DNA of 64,000 nucleotides, from contig CM067081.1 in the NCBI GenBank assembly GCA_034008185.1, positions 79,752,765-79,816,764 on the forward strand, read 5' to 3'. The notes below the pieces were generated by a model that did no database searches, was not told the origin of the DNA, and worked only from the letters and a program-made list of their open reading frames with translations. The DNA is from Gorsachius magnificus. Taxonomy: Eukaryota; Chordata; Aves; Pelecaniformes; Ardeidae. How positions within the stretch are numbered: the first letter of the stretch is position 1; each line of letters opens with the position of its first letter. Position numbers and translations under genes: made by a program. Below, one piece after another: positions 1 to 12,945 of this stretch.

Positions 1-3000
1 CTTTCATTGCTTAATATTATAAAGGAAGGTAGATTTAATAGAAGATCCAGGACCACCTTCTTTGGCACAGCATCTTCAAAAGGTGAAACAATACTACCAC
101 GTGACTACAACTGCTGTCAAGGAAATAATTTGTTTTCTTACAAAGTATCTTTTTTTTTAATCAGATCTTATCATACCAACATCATATTTTTTCTCAGAAA
201 AGAGCAGATGGGAAAGGATAAGAAAAAAAGGATAAACATTTGAAGGCGTAAGATTTTCCTATTGTCACAAATTTTTTTGCTTTCTAGCTAGAAAGAATAG
301 ACTTCTTTAGTAATAGTAAAATTGATGTAAGAACACTTTTGTCTCAGACAGCCGTTCCCCCAGCGAAAGACCGTGGTAAATGTCCTTTGACATTGACATT
401 GTACACACAGACTTTAAATGATTATATCATAGTGCTTTTTCTTCATATAAAAATAGCAACCGTAACATACTGGTCTATCGAATCCAAGATATCCTGACCT
501 AAATTAGTAATGTTCTTAGTGAACAGAGAAAGGTTGACAGGTTTTGGTGATCATAGAGAGGCAAAGGCATTTAAAGTAGCTAATTCAGTATTATTTAAAT
601 TTCAGCTTGAATGGCTTGCTGTCAGATATTGTGTCATGCACTTGTGACAGTACAAAAGACAAATCTTATGGATATTTTTTCTGTATACTCCACAGCTAAC
701 ACTTAAATAGAAAAAAAGAAATCTGAGTTAGAACAACTGTCTGATAGTTTTTTAACTATTTATAAAGTTATATTATAAAGTTAGCAGCAGTCAAAGTAAT
801 AACAACAACTACATAAAAGAGTAAAAAAAGTGTTCTGCAACTTTCAAAAATTAATCTCAGCTTATCAAGTAACGAAAAGGTTTGTTTTTAACAATTTCTG
901 GAGCATTACACTTCTAAAAATATCTTTAGTTCAGTGTTGGATTTAAGCCTGCAGCATTCTGCATGTTACATTCAGAGCATAGTGCTGATTCACCCTAATT
1001 TTAAAATCAGATTCAAATGGCATATGTTGTCTCAGGCAATGTTCTTCAAGGGAAGTAGTTAATGCATGCACAACCCACATAGAGTATTCTGTGTGCCACA
1101 GCCTCTGACATCCTATTACTCCTAAAAAATAAGGCAAATTATTAGTTTATTAGAGAAATTCCCTGGAAACCTGACTGTCAAGAGCAAGATGACTTCTCAG
1201 TATGCCTTAAAAGATCATGGCATGAAAGGCTGAAGAAATAATTATAGAAGAAAACAGTGGGTGTTTGGAGGGTGGGTGCAGTTGGACAATGTTATGCTGC
1301 AGGCTAGTGTGCATCTACAGATGATGTGCACTTTGTGTCATGTAGTTGCTTCTCAATGCAAGTGCTGATCAGTACTTTGGAAAGACAACATAACCAGAGA
1401 TATTCAATAATCAGTGTAAATGTCCTCAGCCTGAGAAAAGCTCACATCCCAGTACAAACAGTGACCTTTCTGTTGATTTCAGAGCTTTTTATGTGGTCTC
1501 AAACTATTAGAGGACACATAATGCATTACATTTTTCAAGTATCTTTTGATAAGACATCCAGAGTTTCCTAAAACTAAAAGGAAGAAAAAAAAATACAGTT
1601 TTTTAAACTTCTTTCTTGTTTTGTTGTTCTTAGTAGGGAAATTTTGTAGATGGTTTTGTGTAAAAGCTTTTCGAAACTGAAGGAGACTGCATTTCACTAG
1701 GAGGTTTTTTTCATAGTTCTTTCAATGACCTCTTAATAGAAATAAAAAGTCTATTAAGTAATATAGAAGAAGTTCCTACAGATTGTGATATTTTTCAAAT
1801 CTATTCAAAGTTTTACCCCAATATTTATTGAAAATAATTTTTCAGCTGCAGTTCAGTCATACTTGGCAGAATAATAAATATAATGCATTTATTTCTATTG
1901 ACTCCATGGTCTCCTAGATGTGGGACTCTAATGCAAACATTTCTGAGACTCACTCACTCACTCCTCTTCAACACTGGTATTTTAAAGCAAAATAGGTTTC
2001 TACCATTCATAGGAGGAGGAGGAAGTTAGAAATCATGGTGCAGTCACAACATTAAAAGTCACCAAGACCATAAAAATCCCATAAAGATTGTGATACTTTA
2101 GCACTTAGAATTAGCACTAGCGCAATAAAGAAAGGCTGAGCCTTTTAGTGTTAGGAAATGTTAGTCATCCATAAGATAATTTTGTCATTACCAAGTCTGT
2201 GCTAATTTTTCATTTACAACCTGCTACCCGTCTGTTGTGCATTAATTTTTAACTGTTATTGTATCACAGAAGCAAGATTTTCAATCTTCTTACTTGCTCA
2301 GTGAGAAGAGTAGAGTCCAATACTCAATAGAGTCTTCAAGATTAACTTAATTATATTATCTAGGCTCTCTTCAATGCCATAGGATGATATACAGACAGTT
2401 TTTCAGTCCGTAGCTCTGATGCATCCATATGGTCCTGTTCAGTGACAAGTGGAGATTGAATCTCAGTCCTAAAAACATTATAGTTGCCTTACCGTTGGTT
2501 CATATCCTTGATAGCAAAACTACTTAGCCAGCAAAGCTTTATAGTTTGGGGTCAACAATGTCTTGATCTACTGCGCTGATGATGATTTCAAACCAAATGT
2601 AATTCTTTACTCTAACCTATCCTTATAGAATTGTCAAACACTACCATGATACATATATAGAAACTAAGTACAGAGAGGGAATCACAAAGTATAAATGGTC
2701 TCATGAAGATTTTGAGTCTAGAACTACAAAAGTATGAGATAGAAATACTAGACAAGACATTGAAGAATTATTCTCTAGAAATGGTATCTCAACACTCCGT
2801 AGAGTTTCTTTTGCATATTTTTTTCTCTAATTCTAGAACACTGTGGAAAACATTAAAATTAGGACTTACTAGTTCCTCCTGGTCACGGTGTCTTAGAACT
2901 GCAAATTCTTTAGTCCAGCTAGGGTCTAGGTCTGCTCTTTTCCCCACAGCTGATTATGGAGGCACTTTCATGCCCTTTCTTTATTTCTCTTCGTCTCTCA

Positions 3001-3843
3001 AATTACCCCAACATTCAGCCTAGCAAATGGGGATTCATTACAACTACATTGCTGTTTGCTTTTAATCAGCTATTACTTTTTTGTCCTAGACATGGTTATG
3101 TTGTATTAAGGGAAAATGCAATTCCTGCCTACAGTATGTAGACCACAGATATTAAGGCATTTATATAAAAATGGAGCTTGCTGTAGCATTTCCCTCTCTG
3201 TTTTATGCAACATACCTAACTCAGAAGCTAAAACAATGCTTTTTGCATGAAAGCTCCCCCCATTTTTTTATCTATCCAGCGCACTATATGATATCATGTT
3301 TTTATTGTCTGATTTCTCATAACCTAATCACCAAACTTATTTTTTATTTAGAATTATTATATAAAAGTTTAAAGTTATGAGTTGCACCTATAGAGGATGA
3401 TGCTGACATTTCTGTAATACTGAGTGGTAAATTGCTTTTAGTATTTATAGCTGACAATGATTTTTGGATTCTGAAAAAAATGCAATTGCTACTAAAGCCA
3501 ATTTTCAGCTGTAGCCAGAGGCTCTTTATGATTCAGAAACAACTGTAGTCCATGAATGTTCAGGTCAGTTTTCAAAAGCAACTTAGAAGAATGTCAAAGA
3601 GGAACAAAACTTTTTTTTTCCCCAGAGAAAATCAGCTTCATCAGTAAGGACTATTTGAATGTATGCCATGAAGGCATGAGCTTATGCATAAGTATGAGGA
3701 GAAACATATCTTTCACAGAAGTGAAGACAGTTAGAGGTGGTCAGCATAAGAAGACCAAAGCTAGAATCAAATGAATGAAGGAGAGAAGAAAATGTAGCTG
3801 TTGTGTCATGCTGAAACTGGGAGTTTGAATAGCTGACATTTTC

Positions 3844-3862
3844 TTTTTTTTTTTTTTTTTTT
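3844..3862. repeat. Poly-T tract
   Basis: Uninterrupted run of about 19 T on the + strand. No retrotransposon body is recognisable next to it, so it is called only as a simple repeat. Confidence 0.9.
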
Positions 3863-6800
3863 AACAAATATAGAAAGCATGTAGAATTCTCTTTGGAGTC
3901 CTGTTTGCAATGGTCACTTTTAAACTTTGAAGGAAAACTTTGAGACTTGATATGCTGTTTTGAACTTCATTCTCTATTTTTATCTTTTTACTATGGAAAA
4001 AAGGTTAGTAATCTTTGATTTATCTTTAGTTGTAGAAACATTATGAAAGATAGATTATGATACTTGAGATACTTGGGTTATGACATTTGGGTTTATCAAA
4101 ATCAGCAACATTTAAAGGGGTTTTTACAACTAAAATTATTCTATTGAATATCATACCTTGACATTTTGCAGGTTTATCCTTCCAAAAATCTTGCAAAGTG
4201 CATTAATAGGCTTATCTTAGCACAAGTGTAAGTACTGAACACAAATGTGTCAGTTTAGTTTCATGGTCAGTGGAAACATAAGCAGTCAGCGGATAGAAAA
4301 GCAACTGAGAATTGCAAAAAATTGTACAAGGATACAGGTTGTTCGTTCATCTGCTTCAGTTCATTCAGCTCTGCCCTAGCACAGCTGCTAGGTCATTTAG
4401 AAGTTCTGGTGAGCTCAAGAATGCCAAGTAGCTCCAAACACCACGACTATGTAGTGACAAGAAATGGTTGGCTTAGAAAACTGTGATGGTGTTCACAATG
4501 AGGCTGTAATAATAATAATAAAAAAGTTGCTGAGGAATGCTTTAACTGGATTTTGGAACTTCATACTAAATAGTTTATAAAATGCCTGTAGCTCCTAAGC
4601 ACTATCAAAGGTCTCTTTTTTGCCCCTTTTCATACACAAAAATATTTCAGGTCTCCAGTTAGGAAATATTTTAATTTCTGCCAGTGCTTTTAAGTAGTTA
4701 TGACATACTGATTTCTGGAAAAAGAAAAAAAAAAAGTAGAACTAAATTCTGAGATGTATATTTGAATATTTAACAAGTAGCAGGTTGAACTAAAGAAAAG
4801 TAAATTGTATTTCACAGAATATTTTTCAGTACATACCTTTCAAAGCATTTAATCCACTTGTAAGTAACATAAGAAGTGTTCATATTCTGAAGACAGAAAA
4901 TATACAAAAGTTGACATATTACTGTGTCTCTTTAACATGGCTTAAACTTGAAAAAATTTATAAATTGTTATCTTGCAATCAAGTCAGAAAATTAAGTATA
5001 ACTTACCTGAGTGCTGCGAAGGAGTATTTCATTAGTGGATACTCCTCAGACTTAAGATGTTGGCAAATGATTACAACTAACAAGGACAGTGACTATGCCT
5101 ATATCCACAATGGCCCCAGTATTCCCCACTAAGTATTTCTTCATGTCGTCAAGCTTGATAAATCTGTGTAATTGCCATGGCACGAAGGAGTCAGCAACGG
5201 GTTTGTACCTTATCAACATGTGAACCTCAGTGCTTGACTGAGCCTGTCAATACAGTCTCTGCCTAGACACACAAGAAGAAGTTCCCATGACAATTATACT
5301 TGGTCTTTCCTAACCTATTTCCAGTGATTTGTTCACTTTGTGGACTAAATTGACCTCAGATACATCCTTACCGCTATTCATCATTAGATTTTGTATTTCA
5401 GTTGCTATCTATTCAGAAAGGTGTATGAGAACACATTATGTCTCAGGCAGGAAGAGAAGCATCTTTAGGAAGGCTTAAACTATCTGCATTCTTGGTCATC
5501 CAAGGATCTACATGACTGTAATATGTCTGTAGAGGGGCATATTACTCCTCCTGTGATAAACTTTGATCTGTTCTTGGAGAGGTGGTTGTGGAAGCAGACA
5601 ACCTTCTCTACATTTAAGTTTTTGGTCCTTTTTTTTTAGATAGACAAGAAGAAAGTAGTGATCCAAAGTTCTGAAGTTAAAATTATACAGACCTGTGATG
5701 AGAGCGATGAAGGCTGATTTTTCAGGACTATTAAAAGAAGTAAAAATTGAATGTGAACTTCAAAACCAAAAAACAACTGCCAGTATGCGGATGTTTGTAT
5801 TTCACAATATCCTTTGAGTGTTGTCATCACTCTTAACTGCAGTGGGGAGGGTGGTCATATATAAAATTTATATCTTATTATGTAATGTCAAAAGCACTTT
5901 CAATAGTTTTGAGGAAGTACAATGAATAAAAGAATGACTTTAGACTGCAAGCCATTTTATATTCTATTTATTTCTATTACTTCCTAAAATAATGGGTTAA
6001 AGCCCTTAAACTAAACCATAATCTACAGGAACATACTCTTAGACCAGTAAAAAGATGTAGGATTTCATGCATAAGGATGAGGCTGTCTTTGTTTAACTCA
6101 TCTTTGCAACCATCTTGCATAACAGAGCCTGGATCTCATAGTGCCACAATAAATAGTAATAAATGTTGGATTAAGTTTGTGACATAAGTTCCCTCTTCAA
6201 AGATAGTTTGAGGCACACTAGAATTATTACACTGAATTATATAGTTGGTTAAAAATAGTAGATCAAACCAAAGAGAAGAAACATTGTATCTACCACCTCA
6301 TTCACAGCAGTGGTCTACCCACCCTCCTTCAAATGTGCTTCCAAGGCTGGAGGGAAAAATAGTCAGAATTTGTTTTGCCACTCATGTATCATGGGACAAA
6401 AAACCCCAAAGCCCTCACCCTTTGTGGCCCATGAAAATGATTGCCTAGAAGTTTTAAGTTAGGATGTGTATTATAGTCGTTTTTAGGAGAGAAATCAAAC
6501 ACTGTCTGAAGTCCTAGCAATTTTGTCTTTTTTATGCATAAAAGTGTAAGGAGATATAATGCAGAGAATGAAGGACAATGGCTAGAGTTTCCCAGCTCCA
6601 TTGCTGCTTTCTTCTAGTTTGAGAGGAACTCACTCCATCTCAGCTGAGCACTCTGGATGTTGTGTAGGACTATTCTATGTTGCCACATCTCTCCAGCAGG
6701 CACAAAAGGTGGGAAGGGCTTTGTTCACTGCACCCAGGTTCATGCACCACATCATAGCTCAAAACCACCTGGACTCACCTGGATATGCTAGGTAGTATGT

Positions 6801-8171
6801 CATGTATATATATCCATGTATATGCCAGAAGAAGAAAAGGCATCAAGATTTTACCAATGGGAACTTGAGTAACTGAAGAATTAATGTTTGGAGTTAGGAG
6901 ATGTTGTTCAACAGATAAGAGTTTAATCTTCAGGAAGGCAAGATCTGACTGCTGAACACTGATTTTTCTACAAGGTAGAGTTGTCCAGTGAATGGGACAC
7001 TTTTCTTAGACTTGGTAAAACTTGATTCAAGTTTCTTCTTCCTATAGACCTTGAGACAACATTAAGTAAATCACTCACGGTGTATCCATCAGTATCAGTG
7101 TAGCAAAGAAATAAAGCAAATTTTTAAAAATGTATTATTAAGCAACAACACAGATCACCAAAAAAATAATTTACTCGATTTTTTTTTCTCAAATACTTTG
7201 AGGCAGGAGATTTGATGGGAGTTGTGGAGCATATGTAGATCCTTGCTTAAACAATAAGTTGAGCACACAGCAGCTTCAGTCACAGATTACATAGTACTTT
7301 GATAAATTTAAGCATAAGATTATTTATATTCTTAAGATAAGTTAGAAATTATTTGTTGAGATGAAGGCAAACAAGATGAAAACATCCTCTCAGTAAATTC
7401 ACAGGGATTTTAACATTCACTTCAGTGCACCACAACTCTTCAAAAGGTGTAGAAATGGAATTTAGAATAGACGATGCAACAGGTAATTGAGGGATGGGAC
7501 AACCCAAATGAACTCTGAGACAATCATCTGCACCAAAATCTTTATTTGAACTCCATCAAAAGTTCGTGAAGGATTTGTATTTGAAAAAGTTAGTAGATAA
7601 AACACTAAGTGAAAGGAGTGTGCCAATAAAATGTCTTTGTCTTCCACAATAAAGGAAATGAATGATAGTAGCACAAAAGTTACAATAGAAGACACCATCC
7701 ATCAAGACAACTCTTAAAAAATACATTGTAGGGAACAATCGTGCAGTGGCAGGGGGGTGAATTAAATGACAAAAAGAAAATTCATTTGAAATATCTGAAA
7801 TGAGCTTTTGTTCTTATTTGCTACAACTGAAACAGAGGAAACTGCATACATTAATATGAGAAAGATACAGGCATCGCATAAGCAGAGTCAATGCAGATGT
7901 ACTGTAGCTAGTGACTATGTTTCAAAGGTCTTTGAATGATCATTAAGGATGAGTAAGACTCATTTTAAAAAGTATACAGAAATAACATATATGAACAAGG
8001 AAAGCAAACCTCTCTGTATTTTCTGGCCACATCAGTTAAATACGTAGGTTTTCCATATGCTTGAGCAGAGGAGACATTTAACCCACTATCTGTGAACACT
8101 GTGGGGCCTTTCATAAGCAGCAGCACCTTTTAGAAAAACATTTGATCTTAGATAGCAAAATTAAAGATGGA

Positions 8172-8640
8172 CTAGAGAATGCTGGAGAGACAAGATGTGT
8201 GACTCTCTAACTTGGGGTGAAGTTTCACTCTAAAAGTGACTCCAACAAAACAGTAAGTGACCCCGGCACTGGCAGTGCCTTTACTGACAGAGCAATGTCT
8301 TCCAGAACCTGAGCAGAGCAAGCAGAATTGGGTGCTGATAACAGGGTCTACCCAATAGTCCCTGGCTAGGCAAAGTGGTGATCCAAGTTCAGGGTCCATC
8401 GAATTAGTCCAGTCAGGAGCAGGAGGAGAAGGGAGCACAGACATAACTGGAGGAAAGGCTACAACCTAGGGCCATCCAGAGACAGGGCTGGGACCTGGCA
8501 CTCCTGCAGTACCACTCTGGCAGGACTGACAGCCTCGGGCAGAGCTGAAATGGGAATCCTGGTCCATGGGCAGGGTGCATGGATGGGAGGTCCACCCTAG
8601 GGCAGGGCAGGGCCAGTGAGGCTCCTTAGTGCCCTCAAAG
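8172..8640. other. GC-rich block, unclassified
   Basis: This stretch of about 470 bp is clearly richer in G and C than its surroundings, most strongly at 8450-8640. Both strands carry moderate open frames (for example 90 codons on the minus strand at 8172-8444), but none contains a recognisable domain, and no splice sites frame it convincingly. It could be an old LTR or other interspersed repeat, or a conserved regulatory block. I cannot assign it. Confidence 0.4.
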
Positions 8641-11234
8641 CTCTTGACACCTTAAATTTTTAGCAAATTCTGACAACAGATGTAGATGTCTATAGTGTAA
8701 ACACCTGCAGCTGAGCTAAACAGAGCTAATCACTCTCATCAAAGAGAGATGAGCAAAATTCTTCTCACCCTAAAGCGGAGTTCTACCAAAGGTAAGTAGC
8801 AGATCAGTATAGGCTGATAACTAGCTTACATAAAAACCTCCACACTGCAGTGATCCAAAATTAGGTGAGGTGACCAGACTGTCAAACTGCAGCACACTGA
8901 TGAGCAATAAATCATACTCAGTACCTTGAATTTAAAATTAGAAGTGTCTTGCCACCTTTTTCACAATATGGAAAACATTAATATTTTGCCAAGTGTCAGG
9001 AATGACACTACACAAGTCTTTTGAAGTTGACTGGGATTTTTAGGATCATGTAATTTAATTAGTGTAATTTTTCTTTTAAATCAGCAGAGGTTCAAAAAGG
9101 GCATGTCTACAAATACGCAGTAAATAAGATAGCCAGGTTAGACTGTGTAGTAAAATGCAAAGAGTGAATTGGTTTTGTAGTACAGAATGGTATTTTATCC
9201 ATGCATCAGTGTTGTGAAAGAACAGTCGGAAAAGAAAAACATGGATGAGATACAGATCCTGATTTAAGTTACACTGGCATAAAGATCTTTAAAATCTAAT
9301 TAAGAAAGTACCACTTGCTTTGCTTGTTCAATTCTCCTTTTAACACAAGACTAAACCAGTCATTTACCTTGTCTGTTAGCCATCAGCTCTCTGAGAATAT
9401 TTTTATTCTTTCTTACAGGTAAGTGGTGTTGGTGATTTGGGCAGCTCTTAATGTGGAGGCATAGATGTCCTTCCCCAAAATCACTTTATTAACGTCATTA
9501 AGTCCCATTAAACCTCACCCTTTGTCACCAGCCTTTGTCTTAATAGCAACATGCAGTGGCAATGTAGTCTATCAAAGAAATTGTAGGGAAGCTTATAACA
9601 GTAAGTAACCAGTTTCCATAGCTACATAGACATATCTTTATATCTTTTACTGATATTTACATATTTGCACATTATAGTCTACAGCAAAGTTTTTCCTTGA
9701 GATTTCCTCAGTAAGGCAAATGCTGCAGACCACATTTCTGGTTTCAAGGGTCACCATGCATGAAAAACACTGAAGTGTCAGCATGATGTGGATTTATGTC
9801 TGTTCTCCATTGGTTCAACTACACAGTCCCATGAAAGATTAAAATAGCATCAAGTATCTAATTCAGAATATGTAAGTTGCAGGAGAAAATTCAGTTTTCC
9901 TTCAGTAATAACTCATCAGTCTTTAAGTTACTTGCATCATGTTTTTGTTGGACAAAGGGCAGCACTTTTCTCCCCACTGAACTATGTCCTTTTACCCTGT
10001 TTTCATCCTTTTCCCATCTGTTTATTCCCCTTTCCCTCTCCATTTCTGAGCTTCTGTTCTTACTGATAGTGAAACTCCTTTTGATCCTCTTAATTGATCA
10101 AACCCTTGTGTGTGTCTTTCCCTTCTGCAACTGCAGAAAGTGTAATAAAGTCTGACCCTCATGAGGGTTTTCCTCTCACTTGCCTTTCCTGTTTAGTCTC
10201 ACAAGTTCCTTCACTTCCACTGTTATCTCTGGATAAGTCTCTTATCTTGCAAGTGGTTTTGGGTTTTTTCTGTTTTTTTGTTTGGTGTGGTTTGTTTTTG
10301 GTTTTTTTTTCTAAGTTCTTGTTGTTTTCTTTCTTTGCTCCTGGTTTTCTTCTTTGATAATATCAAGAAGACATACATTTTTGCACTGTATCAAAGATCT
10401 GAATCACTTATTACTGTTTCTTGCTGAAGTCCATTATGGTCTTTTCATCTAATTAATTATCAAGGACCTTTTTGTTTCCCCTGAAAAGTTTCTTTGTGAG
10501 CATCACCTTCACTCTTTGTTTGCCCCCTTGTTGTTTTGTTTGGTTTTTTTTCCCTCCCTCTCTACCTGATCTTGCCCATTTCATGGAGGCATCCCAAATG
10601 GTCTCCCAAATCCCTAGTTTGTGATCAGTGTTTCAACCACAACAGCTGGAGAAAGCAGAACAAGCATCAAGTGTCATTTACCTAAACTATCTCATTAAGT
10701 ATTTTAATTTGCTATCCTGATCCTCATATCAGAGCAGCTGCAGCTGAATTTGGGTGACACAGTATGGGCATATTATTTGGTAAGTGTGAAATAACTGCCA
10801 AGGGGAGAAGAGCAATTCTAGCTTGAACAGACACCACAAAACTGTTTATATCAAGCTCAAGAAAATTGACCTAATCAACTGATACAGATTACTACTAAAA
10901 ATATTTAAGGTAGGAAAGTGTTTCTCCTGACAAGCATGACAAATGCTGTTATAGTATTTCCTTGCCTCTGCTCTGCTCTGTGACAGTGGCAGCAGAGTTA
11001 TTGTTAGGCTGAGGCAGAGCTATTTATACTCTGGGACTTGCAGTGGTCCACTCCCTACTAGCATTCCCCTACTCACGCTGGGAGTTAGAGGCAAATAAAG
11101 GGGGAAAAAGAAAGAATTAAATCCTGACCTGTTTTAAAAAATATTTACCCTATTTCTAATTATAGTAAGAACATAAACCCAACTTCCTAGTCCAGCTAAG
11201 TTGAAATGAAATAGAGAACTTCTCTTTTTCTTTC

Positions 11235-11266
11235 TGTTTTTTGTTTGTTTTGTTTTGTTTTGTTTC
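11235..11266. repeat. T-rich (TTTTG)n simple repeat
   Basis: TTTG/TTTTG units repeated on the + strand. A related T/G-rich tract lies at about 10257-10330, and an A/C-rich tract on the same strand at about 11378-11430. All are low-complexity sequence without coding meaning. Confidence 0.8.
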
Positions 11267-11943
11267 GTTATTTTTGGGTTTTTTTCTTTCTTATTTGTGC
11301 TTCCCTTTATGCAGGTTTAGATTGAAAACTAAGGGGCAGGAATGGCTGTACACCACCCCAGTGAACTGTTCATTTAAAAAAAAAAACACCAAACAACAAA
11401 AAACCAAAACCCCCAAACAAACAACACCCCTAAGCTTTGATTATTTTGTTTACTTCATGCATGACTGAACACAGTTTACTAGCCAAAATTACTTTGTGTT
11501 AATTGAGTGACAGATCTGAAGTAATCTTTAGTCAAAGGAATTCTGACCTCTCCACTTAAATTCTATATAAGGAACATTTAAAATGTATTCATCTCATCTG
11601 CAGCCCCAGGAGACCCTTCTCTGTTCTTGTTTTTAGTAGGAAGGAGATTTTAGCAGGTTATAGCTCTTCAGAAGAGTAAAGCCTGGTTTTCATTATGCTG
11701 CACAGATGCATTCTTTAAAAGTGGAAATTAGAAGGAGAGAGTCAAGGTTCTTTCCCTTTTCCATCACTTGCTGTCATCTGGAGAATAGCTGAAAATCTCT
11801 GCATCCATCTTGCATACCACCAAGACAAGAAAATATTCCCATTGTTTTCTTAAAACTCTTCTCTTCAAACTCAAGCATTCATGCTGATTGGAGAACTGTT
11901 TCTGCATAGAGGTCCACACTGGCAAACTGCTGGATTTTTCTGA

Positions 11944-12945
11944 AATCATAGAATCATAGAATGTTTTGGGCTGGAAGGGACCCCTAGAGGTCATCTAGTC
12001 CAACCCCCCTGCAGTGAGCAGGGGCACCACTAACTAGATCAGGTTGCTCAGAGCCCCATCCAACCTGGCCTTGAATGTTCCCAGGGATGGGGCCTCCACC
12101 ACCTCTCTGGGCAACCCGTTCCAGTGTTTCACTACCCTCGTTGTAAAGAATTTCTTCCTTATATCCAGTCTAAACATATCCTGCTTCAGTTTAAAACCAT
12201 TACCCCTTGTCCTGTCACAGCTGGCCCTACTAAAAAGATTTTCCCCGTCTTTCCTATAGGCCCCCTTTAGGTACTGAAAGGCCGTAATCAGGTCTCCCCA
12301 CAGCCTTCTCTTCTCCAGGCTGAACAAGCCCAACTCCCTCAGCCTGTCCTCATAAGAGAGGTGCTCCAGCCCTCAGATCATTTTAGTAGCCCTCCTCTGG
12401 ACCCGCTCCAACAGTTCCATGTCCTTCTTGTGCTGAGGGCTCCAGAGCTGGACGCAGTACTCTAGGTGAGGTCTCACCAGAGCAGAGTAGAGGGGCAGAA
12501 TCACCTCCCTTGACCTGCTGGCCACGCTTCTCCTGATGCAGCCCAGGGTATGGTTGGCCTTCTGGGCTGCCAGCGCACATTGCCGGCTCATGTCCAGCTT
12601 TTCATCCATCAGTACGCCCAAGTCCCTCTCAGCAGGGCTGCTCTCAATCCTTTCTTCTCCCAGCCTGTACTGATACTGGGGGTTACCCTGACCCAGGTAC
12701 AGGACCTTGCACTTGGCCTTGTTGAACCTCATGAAGTTCACACAGGCCCACCTCTCCAGCCTGTCCAGGTCTCTCTGGATGACATCCCGTCCTTCTGGTG
12801 CGTCAGCCACACCACTCAGTTTGGTGTCATCTGCAAACTTGCTGAGGGTGCACTCAATCTCTCTGTCTAAGTCATTGATGAATATATTAAACAGCACCGG
12901 TCTCAGTATGGACCCCTGAAATACCTTAACGTCGAACAGGTCCAT
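11944..12945 (-). mobile_element. CR1 LINE, 5'-truncated copy
   Basis: The element reads right to left. Its 3' end is at 11944, where the + strand shows two tandem AATCATAG octamers followed by the typical CR1 3' UTR (GGCTGGAAGGGACC, then GGTCATCTAGTCCAA). Inside is the C-terminal part of ORF2. The copy stops near 12930-12945, inside the reverse-transcriptase domain just upstream of the block that normally reads VPQGSxLGPVLF (here [12 protein letters not shown]). Truncation at the 5' end is the rule for CR1. No clear target-site duplication was found. Confidence 0.95.
12034..12945 (-). pseudogene. CR1 ORF2 fragment, reverse-transcriptase C-terminus
   Basis: One minus-strand frame runs through the whole stretch, about 303 codons, and is broken by a single TGA at 12373-12375. 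It contains the catalytic FADD box (about 12826-12837), then the thumb and C-terminal region with [21 protein letters not shown] and, after the stop, the [13 protein letters not shown] segment. CR1 copies usually have Arg at the stop position, so a CGA-to-TGA change is likely (inference). The single break suggests a fairly young insertion. It has lost the endonuclease and most of the RT, so it is not a functional gene. Confidence 0.9.

Larger units (their letters stand above)
1..11943. other. Gene-free AT-rich DNA, probably last STS intron
   Basis: No exon, RNA gene or clear transposon was recognised on either strand apart from the smaller items listed separately. Open frames here are short, lack family motifs and fit chance in AT-rich DNA. 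Because the last coding exon of STS lies downstream on the + strand and no other sulfatase exon was seen, this stretch is inferred to be intron. That would make the last intron at least 19.9 kb long within this window. Confidence 0.5.

Noticed and set aside
7020..7110. Faint similarity to the MIR consensus near CCTTGAGACAACATTAAG
   Set aside because: Too short, and the block order is incomplete compared with the candidate at 23.7 kb.
12550..12919. Plus-strand open frames across the CR1 copy at 12 kb
   Set aside because: They are antisense shadows of the CR1 ORF2 frame. The same applies to plus-strand frames at 28370-28983, 35461-36478 and 44687-44975.
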